The position numbers were made by a program, and so were the translations under genes. This document shows positions 1 through 10,602 of a stretch of DNA of 64,000 bases, piece by piece; the first letter of the stretch is position 1; each line of letters starts with the position of its first letter. Origin of the DNA: Musa acuminata AAA Group (lineage: Eukaryota; Streptophyta; Magnoliopsida; Zingiberales; Musaceae); contig NC_088335.1 in NCBI RefSeq assembly GCF_036884655.1, positions 48,015,501-48,079,500 of the forward strand, written 5' to 3'. The notes under the pieces were generated by a model. It saw only the letters and a program-made list of their open reading frames with translations. It did not search any database and was not told the DNA's origin.

Positions 1-190
1 TCAAGGTTTGTTGTACCACCCAAGTCGGTTCGATACGGATGATATGTATTGGTCCCAAGGGTGACCAAGATGCGTATCGCCCAAGTCCCCATCGGCACAC
101 CCCGGTGTACTGTGTGCCAGTATGCCGATATGGAGTACACACTGTACCACCAGCCGACCGACATGGCCGGTCAGCACGAAATGTCGAGCC
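1..190. repeat. Dispersed GTACC/CGGTAC-rich repeat fragment
   Basis: This stretch at the window edge is unusually rich in GTACC, CGGTAT and CCGGT words, unlike the AT-rich DNA around it. The same style of sequence recurs at 57178-57441 inside a carrier-gene intron. It probably lies in the intron after the second coding exon of the neighbouring cyclophilin gene. I read it as a diverged repeat, class unknown. The element is cut by the window edge, so no terminus can be judged. Confidence 0.35.
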
Positions 191-558
191 TTGAGTAAAA
201 TAGCATCTAAAAAAGAGGATGCAGGAAGGCAAGGTAAATATGGGTGCAGTCGAAGTGATTCAGTTGAATAGTCAAGGATGTCCCATTTTATTTTGTTGAT
301 CAGGGTAACAAGAAAAGAAAAAAGTCACTGGGATAGAATTAAGGGACTCCAATATAGAGGAGATTTCTAGTACGATAATTCTACACGTGCCTATTTGATC
401 CAGCAGTAATATGGACATCAATAATGTCTTCATTATGGTTTTCAAAAAGGAATTATGTCAAATAGTATTTTATTGAAGTGCAACAAACAACAGAAAGAAT
501 AAAGAAACATATAACCCAGCGATAAACTGACATGGATGAAGTTACTAAGGATAGTTAC

Positions 559-832
559 CTGTGCAGAGTGCTCGAAAGTTTTCAGCAGTCTTGGGAACAA
601 TATCAGCAAAAAGCTGCAAAAGAAATAATTTCTCAGCACTCTAAAAAACGCACTTTAAAAGGAATGAAAGGATAGATTATCTACTTTATATGCAGCAGAA
701 AATGAGAACATCAATCAAAATCATGTATTATAGTAACTCTACAATTAGATCTAATACCTCAAACATCAGCCTTCCTGCAGCATTTCCATCAATTGCTACA
801 TCCAGGAAGACAATAGGGTTCCTTTTTGCCAT
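559..832 (-). CDS. Cyclophilin-type peptidyl-prolyl isomerase, first two coding exons (partial)
   Basis: Two coding exons read on the minus strand. Exon 1 (832-758) encodes a 25-residue start [16 protein letters not shown]... ending in LMFE, followed by a GTATTAG donor. Exon 2 (613-559) encodes [19 protein letters not shown] after a TTTTGCAG acceptor and ends at a GTAAC donor. The join is in phase, and [13 protein letters not shown] is a hallmark of cyclophilins, which catalyse cis-trans isomerisation of Xaa-Pro bonds. The MAKxNPxVFLDVxIDG start resembles the plant multidomain nuclear cyclophilins CYP63/CYP95 (cyclophilin domain plus Arg/Ser-rich tail) better than short cytosolic ones. The rest of the gene lies beyond the left edge, so that subtype is an inference. 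A 5'UTR exon appears to end at a CAG/GTACAA donor at 1642, giving a leader intron of about 0.8 kb. Confidence 0.8.
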
Positions 833-1849
833 TTTGCCAGCTTGAGTTTTCAAGAAACAAACAAGGAAAACTTTGGTCTGTATCATTTCAGAAGGTGAAT
901 TAATCAAAAATTTTAGCAGTATTTCATGTACCTAGCAAATAGCTCTTTTAACTTGTAAGCACAATGGAAAAGAATTGACCAAACAGGTAGGAAAAAGAAA
1001 CATAAAAGAATGATTTAAGACGTTCATTAAAACACTGTAAAATTTCCGATACGGCCTATCAGATGATTAAGGTAATAGAAGTCTAAAGGCACCGGACACC
1101 GCTCAAGAGAAGCTTCGCTTGAGGCCCGATCAATGGATTCACAGATGGAGCAACAACGACATTGATCCTTCCGAGTCACAGAAGGAACTCGGCACAATCT
1201 CAATATGACCTCATCGAGAATGGATGGCGGAAAACAAAAGGCCAAGTGGAGTTAATGCTTTCACGGATCGATCTCGGAAAAACGAAAAGCCTAAGATTCA
1301 AGATGAACACAATCGATTAAGACACATAAATCCATGAGCATTCCCAAGTCTTTCTACGAACAGATCTGGACGCGCCTTCGGAAACCCTAAACCCGAGCTT
1401 ATATACACAGAAAAACCCTAGCAGGAAAACGAAGTAAAACACAAACTCGCAGAAAAAGACTATAAAGGATCAAACAATCAGAAAAACACAGAAACTGCAA
1501 TCGATACACTTTCCAATCTAAAGCAAACGGCGAACGGCAATGAATCGACAAGACGGACTCGACAAAAGACTGATACTGCATCCAAATTGGAAGAAAAAGA
1601 TAGCTAATCGATACGTTGAGACGAAACCCTAATATTTGTACCTGCGCAGTGGGGGAGAAGGGGATCCGAGAAGAGCTGCTGCTGCAGCTCCGCCACAGAA
1701 ACGAGAGACGATCGTAAACCTAAAAAGCCTACGCGAGACTCCCTCCGCCTTGTTTCTTAACGCTGGGGAATTTAAAATTACGGTAACGCCCTCATCGGGG
1801 GTTACATTTACTAGAAGCACCGGGCCTGACGTGGCATAGCATGCGCGGC

Positions 1850-2240
1850 GCACATGACAGTGTTATTTTGTGGTACCGTTACGTCGCTGTGCAAACGTAT
1901 TTAAAATATATCCTTATATATTTCGATAAAGCGTACATAAATAAATCATATTAACTATCATTAAATATTGTTTAGAATTTCACCTAGTGAATTTAGTAAT
2001 AATAGGCACATGTATTTTTATAATTTTATTCAAATCTTATTATAAACTAAATTAAAGTATCATAATAGACACTTACTATTCTTAATATTAGATTGATAGG
2101 ATAACTAATATACTAAATTGTTAAGTTTGAATCACTAATTTAAAATATTTAAAATAAAAATTAATAATATTAAACTCATTTAGTACACAAATATTGAGAA
2201 GGGCTTTGTGTGTCATATAACATTTGACAGGGACTGATCC
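1850..2240. promoter_or_regulatory. Divergent intergenic region between cyclophilin and sugar transporter
   Basis: This AT-rich stretch of about 400 bp separates the minus-strand cyclophilin leader (ending near 1830) from the plus-strand transporter leader (beginning near 2240). No ORF is supported. It must hold the promoters of both divergent genes, or one shared bidirectional promoter. I cannot assign a specific TATA box among the many AT runs. Confidence 0.4.
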
Positions 2241-2686
2241 GTAAAAGCACCCGACGGCTTTCGCTACTTCCGTTGCTCTATCCCTCGCCATCGATTTCGA
2301 TCCGCTGCCTCCCTCCCCTCCTCCTCCTCCATCTCGTTCTATGGTTTTGGATCGATAGTTGTTTTTGGCTGGCGTTCCCGATAGCTCAGAGCACCTGGAC
2401 TGGTTCTCCTGCACCCTTGGAACTATATCTCTTGTTCATCGTCAAAATCAAGGTAGAAGATGCTGATTACCTCGATTTTCCTGTTTTAGATCTAAGGATG
2501 ACATCCAAGACCTTCTATTTTTTTGTATTCATGTAATTCTAATATTTTACTTTGGATCTATTTTTTGAGAATTTACCGACAAAGATTTTATTTCTGGGAA
2601 CTTGTCGACCATCCGATCGGATAGATGGAAAGATCGGACCTGAGGAGGGATCACTGTTGATTGTTGCAACGGCCGAGCGCACGGTC

Positions 2687-3739
2687 ATGGCTGGAATCAA
2701 ACTCGAAGCTTCAAACCCATACTACACCACAACTAGCCTTGTTGTGGGCTACGCTCTCTGTTCCAGCTTGCTCGCTGTCATCAACAAATTTGCTATCACA
2801 ATGTTCAATTATCCCGGCCTGTTAACGGCATTACAGTACTTGACCTCGGCTCTTGGTGTGTGGGTTCTCGGGAAGCTGGGTTTTCTTTACTATGATCCCT
2901 TTACCTTTGAGACAGCAAAGAAGTTCTTTCCTGCGGCTACTGTCTTCTACCTTGCCATTTTCACCAATACCAATCTCCTTCGGCATGCCAATGTTGATAC
3001 TTTCATAGTATTCCGATCCCTGACTCCCCTGCTGGTTGCCATAGCTGATACCGCCTTCAGAAAGCAGCCGTGCCCTTCGAAGCTCACATTTTTATCTCTT
3101 GTGATTATTCTGGGGGGTGCAATTGGCTATGTGATGAATGATTCGGCATTCACCCTCACTGCATACTCATGGGCCATCGCTTATTTAATAACCATTACAA
3201 CGGAGATGGTTTACATAAAGCACATGGTAACGAATTTGGGTCTGAACACATGGGGTTTTGTGTTCTACAACAATCTTCTGTCCTTAATGATGGCGCCGGT
3301 ATTTTGGTTTGTCACTGGGGAGTATGCAGATGTCTTTGCAGCTTATGGATCCAATTCTGGGATCTGGTTTGATTTCATTGCCTTTGTTGCAGTGGTTTTG
3401 TCTTGTGTTTTTGGATTGCTCATCAGTTTCTTTGGGTTTGCGGCAAGGAAAGCAGTCTCTGCTACTGCATTTACAGTTACCGGTGTTGTCAACAAGTTTC
3501 TCACGGTTGCAATCAATGTGTTGATCTGGGACAAGCATGCAAGCCAGTTTGGTTTGATTTGCTTGCTTTTGACACTTGTGGGAGGAATTCTGTATCAACA
3601 ATCAGTTACTGGAATAGGAAACCCATCACAACAGCATGGCTCTATGGCTTCTAAGCAGGTAAATGTCATGGCAGGTAATTCTGATTCTGAAGTTGAAAAA
3701 CAAGGCAAGGGTCTATCTGGTAAGGATTCTGCAGTATGA
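2687..3739 (+). CDS. GFT1: Golgi nucleotide-sugar transporter, GDP-fucose transporter (GFT1/GONST4) type
   Basis: An uninterrupted 350-residue ORF of the drug/metabolite transporter superfamily (NST/triose-phosphate translocator group) with about ten hydrophobic segments. It carries YALCSSLLAVINKFAIT, NYPGLLTALQYLTS, FYLAIFTNTNLLRHANVDTF, FRSLTPLLVA, YSWAIAYLITITTEMVYIKH and ATAFTVTGVVNKFLTVAINV. These closely match plant GONST-type proteins. From memory they fit Arabidopsis GFT1 (GONST4), which imports GDP-L-fucose into the Golgi for xyloglucan, pectin and glycoprotein fucosylation. The start at 2687 was chosen because the 45 residues before it (from 2552) are not family-like and probably are 5'UTR. 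A leader intron is likely, with a donor near 2452. The hydrophilic tail after about residue 305 is Ser/Lys-rich and ends KDSAV. An AATAAA near 3988 may be the poly(A) signal. The family is very secure. The GDP-fucose substrate, as opposed to another GDP-sugar, is inferred. Confidence 0.88.
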   Translation: MAGIKLEASNPYYTTTSLVVGYALCSSLLAVINKFAITMFNYPGLLTALQYLTSALGVWVLGKLGFLYYDPFTFETAKKFFPAATVFYLAIFTNTNLLRHANVDTFIVFRSLTPLLVAIADTAFRKQPCPSKLTFLSLVIILGGAIGYVMNDSAFTLTAYSWAIAYLITITTEMVYIKHMVTNLGLNTWGFVFYNNLLSLMMAPVFWFVTGEYADVFAAYGSNSGIWFDFIAFVAVVLSCVFGLLISFFGFAARKAVSATAFTVTGVVNKFLTVAINVLIWDKHASQFGLICLLLTLVGGILYQQSVTGIGNPSQQHGSMASKQVNVMAGNSDSEVEKQGKGLSGKDSAV

Positions 3740-3993
3740 TCTCAATGTAAGAGATTATTCTTCTTATCCCAGAAGCAAATTTTTTGTCACAGAAGTTTCA
3801 TTGTCATGATATTTTTTTCTTTTTGATATTGCATTACATGAGAATCCCCATATTAGTGTTTACTTTCACAAGCACAACTATGCAATTTGGGTTAGTTTCT
3901 TACTCATCTATTGTTTCATCTGATCTGCTTTTTATGTGTTAGTCATCTGGAATATCCACTGCACTTCCTGTAGAGCAGTCCTTATGAAATAAA

Positions 3994-6007
3994 CATGAAG
4001 CAACATGATATTGACCACAAATTCCGTCTCTTATTCAGGATGCTTTTATTTCTAGTCATTCATTCAATTCGTAAAGAACAATGCATAAGGTATCTGGTTT
4101 TTGTGCCACAAGGATGAACCTAAACTTCTCATAATCTTCTTGTCGTACAGATTGTCTAAACTAACAGACTGCTATGTAGCTTCTCATAAGCTGTTTTACA
4201 ATGTACACCACACAAAACACAGATCTTTACAGAGACTTATTCAGAAGTTTCCTTGTTATCTAACTGTGCATAGCGTAGCCTTCAAAGGAGAAAAAAAAGA
4301 ACAAAATGTGCATATACCTCATGATGACCATGGCAAACTATAACATCCTTAACTAGTATTTTGCTTCTCATAGATATCATAAGGCTAAACCTTTCTATAT
4401 GTATATGTATATATAGGAAACATCGACAATGTCAGTCCCAAGCCCGAATGAAAAAGATGGAGGGTTACGTTAGGTCATTGATAACCAGTGTAAAACTCTG
4501 TTAGATCTCATGAACCCGAATCTTAAGGCTTTTTTACATATATTAATGGTTGCAAAAGATCCATATAATTGACCCCAAATAGTTTGGACTTATGACTGTT
4601 TTGTTGTTGTTGTTGTTGTCCTACTTATATATAGGAAAGATCATCTTCTCATATCTACGCATCCTTCATTTAATGGCCCAACCTCATTAGTGACCTTGTA
4701 AGGTGAATATGGGCCCATGATGGAGGCATGCTCCGTAAGTTACTATTTGTAAAACATGAGAACAATTCCATCTAGGAAAAATTAGGATTTTCGTTGTTCG
4801 ATGAAATTTTAAGAAAGAAATAAATAAAGATGTTATTTTTTTATTTTGTAGAGAAGTTTATGAATATAGACATCACGACTCTGGTAAAAAATCATGTGTA
4901 CTTACCCCTCAAAAGTTTTCATATGCTCCTTGGTTGGGTAATAACATAACCTTATACTATTCACATCACATTTCATGTCAGATGTGAATTATGAGATTAC
5001 TACAATTTACAATTTCCTTCACTCAAATCTTTGAGGTCATCATTAAGGTCTAGTAGATAGTATGAAAGAATAGCTTCTGCGCTGTGAATGTTTTGATATT
5101 ACCATATGGGCCAAGCATGATTTAGAAACTTGATTCATTTGGATCATAAGGACCCTTTATGTGGGAAAGTTCATTAAAAGTTAAAACTATGTAATAAAAG
5201 CTTATTTTTCCTCTGTTTCCTTTGCTTCTGCTTTGTAGTGAATACTGCATTATTTTTAAGCCACAGTTAAGTAGGTTACTTCATTTTTGCTGGATGTTTT
5301 CATGAAGTTTTCATATACCAAGCTTTTAGCTGTGAACCTATGGATTGATTCTGTGGAGTTCTTAATCCAAGTCTCCTGCTTTGTCCATGCAATTTAAAGA
5401 TCCATTACGGTGCTGACCTTGTTTCCATGTTGGATGTCTTTTCCAGCCATGAAGATGACAAACAACATATTCAAAGAACTTTCCTACCCTAAATTATTTT
5501 CTCTTTCTTCTTGAAGTCAAAGGACCAGTTATCAATCTATTTGAAGAGGTAAAAGTGTCACCAAGTCAAAACACTGAAGGATGACTTCACCAAGTTTGTA
5601 AGATGGAGCTTCTTTTTGAGAGGATGGATTACCACCAACTCTTAGGTGATCTGTATGCGACATGTTCACATGTGGATTGTTGCAAAATTATTTTGTGGGA
5701 GATGAAATGGATAATTGTAAGGATCATGGCAATGTCTTCAGTTTTTTGTTTTTTTTCACCCAATAATTCAAATTATCAAAGTAGTGGAGATTTCCATTGG
5801 GTAAATTGTTATAAGTGTGTAGAAAGTATCACAGCTGGGGGGATATCATGTTAAAAAGCAGCATGATGTTCCATCTGTTTGTTTCTTCTTTATGAAATTG
5901 TTTGAGTCAAGAAGGTCCGATTAAGGATCGGTATTCCACTGCTTCCAACATTTTTTTTTTATTATTATCATTGAAACTAATTTTCTCATAAAAATTGATG
6001 ATTTTGT

Positions 6008-6010
<3 letters not shown>
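3994..6010. other. Intergenic DNA without a supported gene
   Basis: AT-rich sequence downstream of the transporter. Only short ORFs occur (for example 4101-4343 and 5603-5854) and none shows a recognisable domain. A repeat fragment with a TTG tail lies at 4370-4616 and is listed separately. Nothing else is seen. Confidence 0.5.
4370..4616 (+). mobile_element. 3' fragment of a non-LTR element (LINE RTE or TS-type SINE) with (TTG)n tail
   Basis: The stretch ends in GACCCCAAATAGTTTGGACT followed shortly by (TTG)n at about 4597-4618. Sequences of this form with a TTG-repeat tail are common at the 3' ends of plant RTE LINEs and TS-like SINEs. A shorter relative lies at 26315-26372. The 5' part is too diverged to show a tRNA-like head or a reverse transcriptase, so the class is uncertain. 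Confidence 0.4.
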
Positions 6011-6011
<1 letters not shown>

Positions 6012-6063
<52 letters not shown>

Positions 6064-6113
6064 CACTCGACTCATAAATTAAGAATTTATTAACCTCGCG
6101 AATAAAAAAATTC

Positions 6114-6210
<97 letters not shown>

Positions 6211-6265
6211 CACTCGACTCATAAATTAAGAATTTATTAACCTCGCGAATAAAAAAATTCGAATT
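6012..6265. repeat. 147-bp tandem duplication carrying expanded (AT)n arrays
   Basis: An (AT)n run at about 6012-6058 is followed by a unit beginning AAGCCACTCGACTCATAAAT and ending AAAAAAATTCGAAT. A second (AT)n run (about 6117-6206) is followed by the same unit again. Equivalent bases lie 147 bp apart (for example 6062 and 6209). The unique part of the two copies is practically identical, which implies recent duplication. The downstream copy ends about 25 bp before the tRNA gene. Confidence 0.85.
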
Positions 6266-6289
6266 AACATGACAAACCTAAAAATTAAA

Positions 6290-6361
6290 CGCCGTTGCCG
6301 GGGATCGAACCCGGGTCACCCGCGTGACAGGCGGGAATACTCACCACTATACTACAACGAC
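6290..6361 (-). tRNA. tRNA-Asp (GUC)
   Basis: On the minus strand, 72 bases fold as a complete cloverleaf. The acceptor stem GTCGTTG pairs with CAACGGC (one G-U pair), with G as discriminator base. The D arm contains AGTGGTGAGT. The anticodon stem CCCGC/GCGGG encloses loop CTGTCAC, with anticodon GTC at 6328-6326. The T arm carries GGTTCGATCC. This is the standard plant cytosolic tRNA-Asp. There is no intron and no encoded CCA, as expected for a nuclear gene. The internal A and B boxes look intact, so it is probably functional. Confidence 0.96.
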
Positions 6362-6732
6362 TTTGATGTTAACTGTTCTAAATTTATTCAATTTAACCAT
6401 TAAAAGAAACAAAAAGGGTCCATCCTCATTTATAACAAATGCTCCATTTTAATCCATTTCAGAAGCCTTCCTCTCCCATCAGAGTTCAAACACTGAGACT
6501 CCCCAACTACAGTTGAATGTACTCAGCCCTAATTCTATGTCTGATCTGCAATCCTCTGCAGCTGAAAAATAAGATGATTGTCTCCACTTGTGTTGAAGAT
6601 CTCAAGAGTTTTTTTATGGCTAAGTTGACTCATTTGATTCTGACCTGTTGTGTTTTAGAGTTGACTGTTAAGCTTATTGTCACAAAGAATGTCATGAGAT
6701 TTGAACAATAGAAAACTTAACATGTGAAGGAA

Positions 6733-6736
<4 letters not shown>

Positions 6737-6770
<34 letters not shown>
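6737..6770. repeat. (CT)n microsatellite
   Basis: An uninterrupted CT dinucleotide run of about 17 units in intergenic DNA. Confidence 0.9.
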
Positions 6771-6774
<4 letters not shown>

Positions 6775-7097
6775 GTCATCCCACGCATAGCTATTTCACA
6801 TCTTTATCTTTTTCTTCTCAGGTGGTAACCCAATTAGGGGTAACTGAGTGGAATGCTTATGAATTGTGGCAGTGGTTTGGCCATAGTTATGATTTAATAC
6901 AGTTCAAAACCACTGCCATTCAAAACTATTTAAATATGATGATTTCTTTATAACTGCTCTCAAAATTTAATTTTTATTTACTCTCTATAAAAAAAAAAGT
7001 CTCATTTATACAAAAAATCCCATATAATTCAATTTTTCAAACAATTTAAATTCTTTGTTCTCTGGATACTAATAATGCAACGTGCTCTATTGATATT

Positions 7098-7350
7098 TAG
7101 GATTAATTATATATTACTTTCTATAATTAGTTATTTTTAGTATTTCGATTTCTATACTTTCAAAAATTACATTGAACAAAATCCTCTCTCTTTCTTGATT
7201 TTTAATCCTATAAAATTATATTTTTAATTATATATAGGGATCTCAATATTTTATTTTTAAAAATATAAGGATTCCAATATAATTTTTAAAAATATAAAGA
7301 TTGAAATACCAGATGTAACTAATTATAAAGATAATATTTAATTAGTCATA
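7098..7350. mobile_element. Foldback MITE
   Basis: The left end (ATTAATTATATATTACTTTC ... TTTTTAGTATTTCGATTTCT) is matched in inverted orientation by the right end (AAAGATTGAAATACCAGATG ... ATAATATTTAATTAGTCA). The arms are about 80-100 bp and diverged. There is no coding capacity. The same family appears as a longer element at 32869-33751. The boundaries are approximate and I could not define a target-site duplication. Confidence 0.55.
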
Positions 7351-7628
7351 ATAATTAAGGCTGACTCTATGACCTGACACCTCATACAATAAAAAAATAA
7401 TCTATCACTGTCATTAATTTAGGATTAAATATATTTATATTAATAGTTTAGAGCTATTAAGCTATCATTAATGGTTTACTTATGCATGTGAACTCAATAT
7501 TAGACATGGCTAGAACATATATTTCTTTCTTACCAGCTTCTTTTTCACTTTATCAACCGACCTTTTTTTTATTTATTGTATATTGGGGCGACAGAGCTTT
7601 TAAGTCGGTCATACATACGTGGGAACAA

Positions 7629-7681
<53 letters not shown>
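7629..7681. repeat. (AT)n microsatellite
   Basis: A long AT dinucleotide run just downstream of the subtilase stop codon. It may be transcribed as part of the 3'UTR. Confidence 0.9.
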
Positions 7682-7684
<3 letters not shown>

Positions 7685-7697
7685 TCGATGGACGTGA

Positions 7698-9968
7698 TCA
7701 TCGCCAGTACACCGCGATAGGGGTGGTCACGAGATGCTTAGCCGAAACCCACTCGAGTTTACCTCGAGAATATGGGAAAGTTGGTGAAGCTGCGGGGTCG
7801 ATGTCAAAGGTGACATGGTAGCTTTGTTGTTCATCAGGTCGAGAGAAGCGAAGTGCATTGGTGGAGAGAGCCATTGTCACCCCCGGCGGGATAGTCATAC
7901 GGGCATGGTAATGCTCAACCCCTCCGGCCGCGACGTTCTTCACTGTACGCTTCACGGAGATCACGTACTTGGTTTTCCTGTAATCAATGGTGATCGAAGG
8001 ATAGTTCAGCTGTGACGCATCGACGTGTTGCTGGTTTCGGCAGTAGACGTTCTTCCCCCAAAGAATCCTCACTTCCGTCTCGGTGTAGCCTAGGCTGCAA
8101 AGGTAGGCGGGGTAGATTCCCATGTCGATTTCGTAGACTAAACCCGGATCTAGAGCTCTAGGTCCGTTCAGCTGCCCTGCACCCACCGCGACGACGTCGG
8201 CGGTTCCACCAGACTGCTGGTCCATCAGGTAATTGCCGTCGAGGTCTCGGTCGTCGGCGGAGGTGATGATCGCCGACTGGATCGCGGAGGGCGACCAGTG
8301 GGGATGCTGCTTCCTTATCAGCGCCGTTATCCCACTGACGTGAGGTGCTGCCATGGAGGTGCCGCTCAGGAAATTAAACGCCGATTTTGACCGAGTTGCG
8401 GCTCCCGGTCCGACCTCAAATGGCCATGCGGCTAAGATGTTCACGCCGGGTGCGACGACGTCGGGCTTGAGAATGCCGCCGTTCCTGGTTCCGGGTCCCC
8501 TGGAGGAAAAGGATGCCACTGCCGGAGACGGCCGGCTGTTAAAGACCGTACCTTTGAAGACGATCGTTGCCGCAACTGATGCCCCTGCTGTGCTATAATA
8601 GCTTACGACCTTCATGCTGTCGTTGTAGCTCAAGCTGGAGGCTGGAAGGACGTGAGCCTCGGATCCGGTCGTGTTACCTCTCGACGGTGGGTTCATGAGG
8701 ATCATGGCGGCGCCTCGAGCCCGGAGGATCAGCTTCCCCTTCTCGATGTTTGCAATATCACCGGGCTCACACAACACTATCTTGCCAGAGATATGATTCA
8801 ATTGTGATGAGTCATTGCAGAACAACCCGTAGACGATTGGCAACATGACTGAGGAGTCGAATGATGTCGGTTGGTAGGCCGACTCGCCGTCCAGCTCCAT
8901 CCCATTGCCCAGCTTCACGGTGGCTCTTATTCTTCGGTCGGTGGAGCTCGCGCCCACGGTCAAGACCCACGGCGCATCATGGGACAGCGTAAGATGATTG
9001 GGGCCTTGGTTGCCGGCGCTGGCGACGGCGGAGATACCGCGGCGCAATGCGGAAAGCGAGCCATGCACAACCCCGTCATCATTGAATCGTGGAGTACTGT
9101 TTCCACCGATGGACATCTGTATTATGTCGACTTCGTCTTTGATTGCTTGGTCTATGCCGGACAGTATGTTACTTTTCCAGCACCCGTCGCTGTAGCACAC
9201 CTTGTAGATGGACAGATGAGCTCTGGGTGCCATGCCGGAGGCCGTTCCTGCCGCCATGCCAAGGACCTCGGCACGATTGTAAAAGTTCCCAGCCGCAATG
9301 CTAGCCACATGTGTGCCATGACCGTCGTCATCGACGGCCGTGTCTGGTCCATAATTAAATCCTCTTGCCCCAATAATCTTATTGTTGCAGGTGACCTTGC
9401 TAAAAGGTCCGCATGAACCCTTAAACTTTGCCGGGGGAGGAGGCATCCCGTCGTCACTGAATGAATAGTGATCCGCGGCGATCCCGGTGTCGATCACCCC
9501 AATTATAACCCCTTCGCCCATGTTGCCACTGTCCCATGCCCCTCCCGGTTTGCTGATCCCCAGGAACCGAGGCGTGTATGTGGTCTCGATCCGCATCGTC
9601 CTGTCCGGCCGCGCGTACACGAACCCCTCCATCGCTTCCATGGCCCGCACTTCTTCCGGCGTCAGCTTGGCGGCGAATCCACTGATGGCGTGACGGTACG
9701 AGTAGATCAGCCGCGGCTCGCCCGAGTCGAGGGTGGCGTTTGGCAGGAAGGACTCGTGCCACTGCTTCAGCTCCCGGCTGCTGAGCAGCTCCACGTCTTC
9801 GGGCTCTTCAACGTTGACGATGAAGGTCTGGAGGCCATTACTGTTGCCCCATCGGTCATCAACGATGGGAAGGAGAAGCTGGTCGTCACCCTTCACTGCA
9901 CCAGCGAGACCACACAAGAACAACAAGAGAACGCAGAACTGGAACCGACCTGTATCGTAGTCATCCAT
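7698..9968 (-). CDS. Subtilisin-like serine protease (plant subtilase, SBT1-like)
   Basis: A single-exon gene of 756 residues, the usual size for plant SBT1 enzymes, which are typically intronless and secreted to the wall. The start at 9968 gives a signal peptide (hydrophobic FCVLLLFLCGLAGAVKG). The I9 prodomain follows (about 45-128; FIVNVEEPED, LIYSYRHAISGFAAKLTPEE). The catalytic domain begins at about TTYTPRFLGI. Catalytic residues visible are Asp160 (GVIDTGI), His217 (DGHGTHVA), oxyanion Asn320 (SAGNQGPN) and Ser538 (SGTSMAAPHVSG). A PA-type insert lies between Asn320 and Ser538, and a fibronectin-like C-terminal domain follows (SVKRTVKNV). A longer ORF extends upstream to 10058 but adds no signal peptide. 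A TATATA box lies about 75 bp upstream of the start. Substrates are unknown. A broken relative lies at 17822-18318. Confidence 0.93.
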   Translation of the reverse strand: MDDYDTGRFQFCVLLLFLCGLAGAVKGDDQLLLPIVDDRWGNSNGLQTFIVNVEEPEDVELLSSRELKQWHESFLPNATLDSGEPRLIYSYRHAISGFAAKLTPEEVRAMEAMEGFVYARPDRTMRIETTYTPRFLGISKPGGAWDSGNMGEGVIIGVIDTGIAADHYSFSDDGMPPPPAKFKGSCGPFSKVTCNNKIIGARGFNYGPDTAVDDDGHGTHVASIAAGNFYNRAEVLGMAAGTASGMAPRAHLSIYKVCYSDGCWKSNILSGIDQAIKDEVDIIQMSIGGNSTPRFNDDGVVHGSLSALRRGISAVASAGNQGPNHLTLSHDAPWVLTVGASSTDRRIRATVKLGNGMELDGESAYQPTSFDSSVMLPIVYGLFCNDSSQLNHISGKIVLCEPGDIANIEKGKLILRARGAAMILMNPPSRGNTTGSEAHVLPASSLSYNDSMKVVSYYSTAGASVAATIVFKGTVFNSRPSPAVASFSSRGPGTRNGGILKPDVVAPGVNILAAWPFEVGPGAATRSKSAFNFLSGTSMAAPHVSGITALIRKQHPHWSPSAIQSAIITSADDRDLDGNYLMDQQSGGTADVVAVGAGQLNGPRALDPGLVYEIDMGIYPAYLCSLGYTETEVRILWGKNVYCRNQQHVDASQLNYPSITIDYRKTKYVISVKRTVKNVAAGGVEHYHARMTIPPGVTMALSTNALRFSRPDEQQSYHVTFDIDPAASPTFPYSRGKLEWVSAKHLVTTPIAVYWR

Positions 9969-10033
9969 GGAGGATATGGGAAGGAAAGGTCGCAAGCAAG
10001 CCTGCGGTGGTGTGGTGACGGAGGTTGCATTCA

Positions 10034-10430
10034 AGAACGCAATATATAGAGAACACACTGCCTAAGGTATAATACGGACTGCTTCGTTGCCTTCTGACAT
10101 GAAAGCTAAATAATAATACTCAAGTAATAATGCATCGATAAATGAGAACACGAGGAGAGTTCATATCAGCTACTCGACATGTATTGACGACCTGTAGTGC
10201 TCAATCATGTACCGAATTCCACAAGAAAATACAAAATAATATATGCATCAATCTTATGAGTGTGCGAGTATCCAAGAAAGGAAATTATTCGCCATGTGAT
10301 GCCTGTTCTATTTTTTTTATTTATTTCTCAAATAAAAAGAATAGGGTGAATTTATCAATTATAATTTTTTTTATCATCACTTATTTAAAAGAGTCCAAAT
10401 GATTATTATGTTTAGTATATTTGGTAATCA
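10034..10430. repeat. Subtilase upstream segment, copy 1 of a tandem duplication
   Basis: This is the leader and promoter region of the subtilase gene (minus strand). Its TATATA box is at 10043-10048. The whole segment is repeated in the same orientation at 12284-12670 at high identity: both contain GAAAGCTAAATAATAATACT and a downstream AATAATATATGCATCAATCT. Removing the LTR insertion between them, the spacing is about 850 bp, so a block of roughly that size was duplicated in tandem. Confidence 0.8.
10043..10048 (-). promoter_or_regulatory. TATA box of the subtilase gene
   Basis: TATATA on the minus strand about 75 bp upstream of the start codon at 9968, a normal distance for a short plant leader. 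It is conserved in the duplicated copy near 12293-12298. It is assigned by position only. Confidence 0.45.
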
Positions 10431-10602
10431 GTTATTATATGATTATTTTTATTTCTTATCTTTTTATAACTTAATTTTTTATATAATTATTATGAAAAAA
10501 ACATTGTTGACATTCAAGTCAGCCCTAATTCACGTGCGTTAGGTGGAAAGAAGTTCGATGCCTAACTCCTCTACCATTGAAGAAGGAGGTCGGTGTCAAA
10601 CC

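Noticed and set aside
2552..2686. Extended N-terminus of the sugar transporter
   Set aside because: The 45 extra codons do not resemble the family, which begins shortly before the first membrane segment. They are probably leader sequence.
7482..7821. ORFs with IYIYIY repeats
   Set aside because: These are translations of an (AT)n microsatellite.
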